A DNA stretch of 7,270 nt, taken from positions 1 through 7,270 of the forward strand of contig CAAEEE010000105.1 in the NCBI GenBank assembly GCA_900754805.1. The letters run 5' to 3'. Each line of letters starts with the position of its first letter. Position 1 is the stretch's first letter. Shown here in pieces: positions 5,977-7,270 of this stretch. The notes beneath the pieces are model-generated. The model did no database searches, was not told the origin of the DNA, and saw only the letters and a program-made list of their open reading frames with translations. A program made the position numbers and the translations under genes. This DNA comes from Clostridia bacterium. GTDB lineage: Bacteria > Bacillota > Clostridia > Peptostreptococcales > Anaerovoracaceae.

Positions 5977-7270
5977 ATGTACGAAGGATTATTATTATCA
6001 ACAGGTGGAGGAATAATTACCGACCTCAAAAAATCTGCACAGCAGGGTGATCCTACTATAATCATAGGCTTAGGTGGCACAGGAATTGATGCCCTGAAAG
6101 TAGTAAAAAGGAAAGTCTATGAACAACTGATACCAGACAATCCCAATGGCGAGATACCTGAATATGAGAATATAGGTTTTCTAGCAATAGATACTGACAC
6201 AATAACTACCGGTAACGGCGCTAATAGCCTATATGACCTTGAAGCCGCTGAGTGTCTCAGTATACGAGTTAATGATTTAGCTGCAAAAATGAGAAACGAT
6301 ATAGCCGTGAAAAAAACAGAGTTTGCATGGCTGCAGCCGGAATTGAATTTTCTCGGGGTTGTTAGACCGGCAAGACAGATAGGCAGATACTGTCTCTTTA
6401 AAAATATTGATAAGATTATTGCTAAAATTAGCGATTTGCGAGCTGCCGTGACTAAAAGAACAAGCAACAACAAAGTAAATGTACATATACTGGCAGGTAT
6501 ATCCGGCGGCACAGGCAGCGGCATCTTTATAGATATGTGCTATATTATCAGGGACTTGCTAGGTGGAGACGCAACCTTATTCGGGTATTTCTTCATGCCA
6601 GATGTGAATTTAAATAAGGCTGGAATTGCAGGCAACCCTTTAATTATGAACAGAATTAAAAGTAACGGATATGCGGCACTGAAAGAGCTTGATTATACTA
6701 TGAGCTTAACCGAATCAGGCGATAGCTTTTCACAGTATTATGGTGGTGTGAGACTGTATTCTATCGAAAAAACCTCGGAGCCTCCAGTTGACCTCTGCCA
6801 TCTAATTTCCACCACTGGAACACCTATTCCTAACGGATATAGGTACAGTATGAATGTTGTAGGCGAGTATATATTATCCCATTTGGCGCAGGTTCAAGGC
6901 AACCATGGTGCTGGTATGCAGCACGCTCTGGAGCATCACCTTGTTCCCAAACCACATTTGATAGACATGATTGAAAAAAAACATGGTGCGAATTTAAACT
7001 ACCATATACTCGGAGCTTCTACTGCAGAACTTCCAACCAAAGAGATAGGAACATATTTAGCAGCAAAGCTGTATCAAAAAATAGGAAGCGGATTGACAGA
7101 AAATGTACCTACATATAATGATGTGGAAATGCATGCAAAAAAAATAGGCCTTACCTTATATAAGATAACGGAAAGCCTGCGTGGTGACAAAGAGTGGAGA
7201 GTGACGGGGTCTGATGCTATAAGATGGCAGGGAAGATATGATTTTTCAATTGAAGATGCATGCGATACAA
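5977..7270 (+). CDS. Tubulin/FtsZ-like GTPase (Tubulin_2 type), 3'-truncated by window edge
   Basis: The frame is open from ATG 5977 (or ATG 5971, two codons earlier) to the window end, giving about 431 residues. The N-terminal Rossmann loop IIIGLGGTGIDAL has GLGGTG at residues 31-36. IGFLAIDTDTITT follows at the expected next strand. The tubulin signature loop GGTGSG lies at 177-182 in AGISGGTGSGIFIDM, the nucleotide phosphate-binding motif of tubulin, FtsZ and TubZ. NRIKSNGYAALKELDYTM, further on, is characteristic of the Tubulin_2 family (PF13809), whose members are large, often about 1000 residues, so more than half may lie beyond the edge. The protein has no signal peptide and is expected to be cytoplasmic. 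It lies 88 bp after the membrane-anchored vWA gene on the same strand with no terminator between, so co-transcription is likely. The cytoplasmic tail of the vWA protein is a plausible docking partner. A membrane-remodelling or filament role is inferred from the superfamily and is not shown here. Confidence 0.87.
   Translation, partial: MYEGLLLSTGGGIITDLKKSAQQGDPTIIIGLGGTGIDALKVVKRKVYEQLIPDNPNGEIPEYENIGFLAIDTDTITTGNGANSLYDLEAAECLSIRVNDLAAKMRNDIAVKKTEFAWLQPELNFLGVVRPARQIGRYCLFKNIDKIIAKISDLRAAVTKRTSNNKVNVHILAGISGGTGSGIFIDMCYIIRDLLGGDATLFGYFFMPDVNLNKAGIAGNPLIMNRIKSNGYAALKELDYTMSLTESGDSFSQYYGGVRLYSIEKTSEPPVDLCHLISTTGTPIPNGYRYSMNVVGEYILSHLAQVQGNHGAGMQHALEHHLVPKPHLIDMIEKKHGANLNYHILGASTAELPTKEIGTYLAAKLYQKIGSGLTENVPTYNDVEMHAKKIGLTLYKITESLRGDKEWRVTGSDAIRWQGRYDFSIEDACDT

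Overview
The window looks like chromosomal DNA of a low- to mid-GC anaerobic Firmicute, most likely a member of Clostridia. The grounds are the proliferating AAA-ATPase/PD-(D/E)XK gene, the HPK10-type (AgrC-like) kinase paired with a LytTR response regulator, the strong purine-rich Shine-Dalgarno sequences, and a U-tract terminator. The species cannot be fixed from sequence alone. Every supported gene lies on the + strand, and both edges cut through a gene.

Layout. (1) Positions 2-1078 hold the C-terminal part of an AAA-ATPase_like / PDDEXK_9 protein of the kind that multiplies in anaerobe genomes. It is visibly richer in G+C than what follows. (2) Positions 1206-3486 hold a three-gene two-component operon with overlapping genes. 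The first gene is a polytopic membrane protein that ends just after a histidine-kinase H-box. The second is a single-pass membrane protein carrying the GHKL ATPase domain. The third is a LytTR-family response regulator. The ATPase gene has a one-base deficit in an A7 tract that throws its last ATP-lid motif out of frame. The operon ends in a strong intrinsic terminator (3501-3546). (3) Positions 3547-3812 are a regulatory region: two near-identical 12-bp direct repeats exactly 21 bp apart, an extended -10 promoter and a leader of about 160 nt. (4) Positions 3813-7270 hold a secreted or membrane-anchored von Willebrand factor A (vWA) protein with extracytoplasmic beta-sandwich domains, one transmembrane helix and a cytoplasmic tail. 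It is followed by a large FtsZ/tubulin-like GTPase (Tubulin_2 type) that runs off the 3' edge.

How the parts may work together (inference). The split kinase and the LytTR regulator would control a promoter whose 21-bp-phased repeats sit directly upstream of the -35 region and fit LytTR binding geometry. The nearest genes that promoter serves are the vWA receptor-like protein and the tubulin-like protein, which would form a transmembrane adhesion/sensing plus cytoskeletal module. The pair of vWA membrane protein and bacterial tubulin homologue is the most interesting system here, and its downstream members lie outside the window. The frameshift in the kinase ATPase gene, if real, would uncouple the regulator from its signal.
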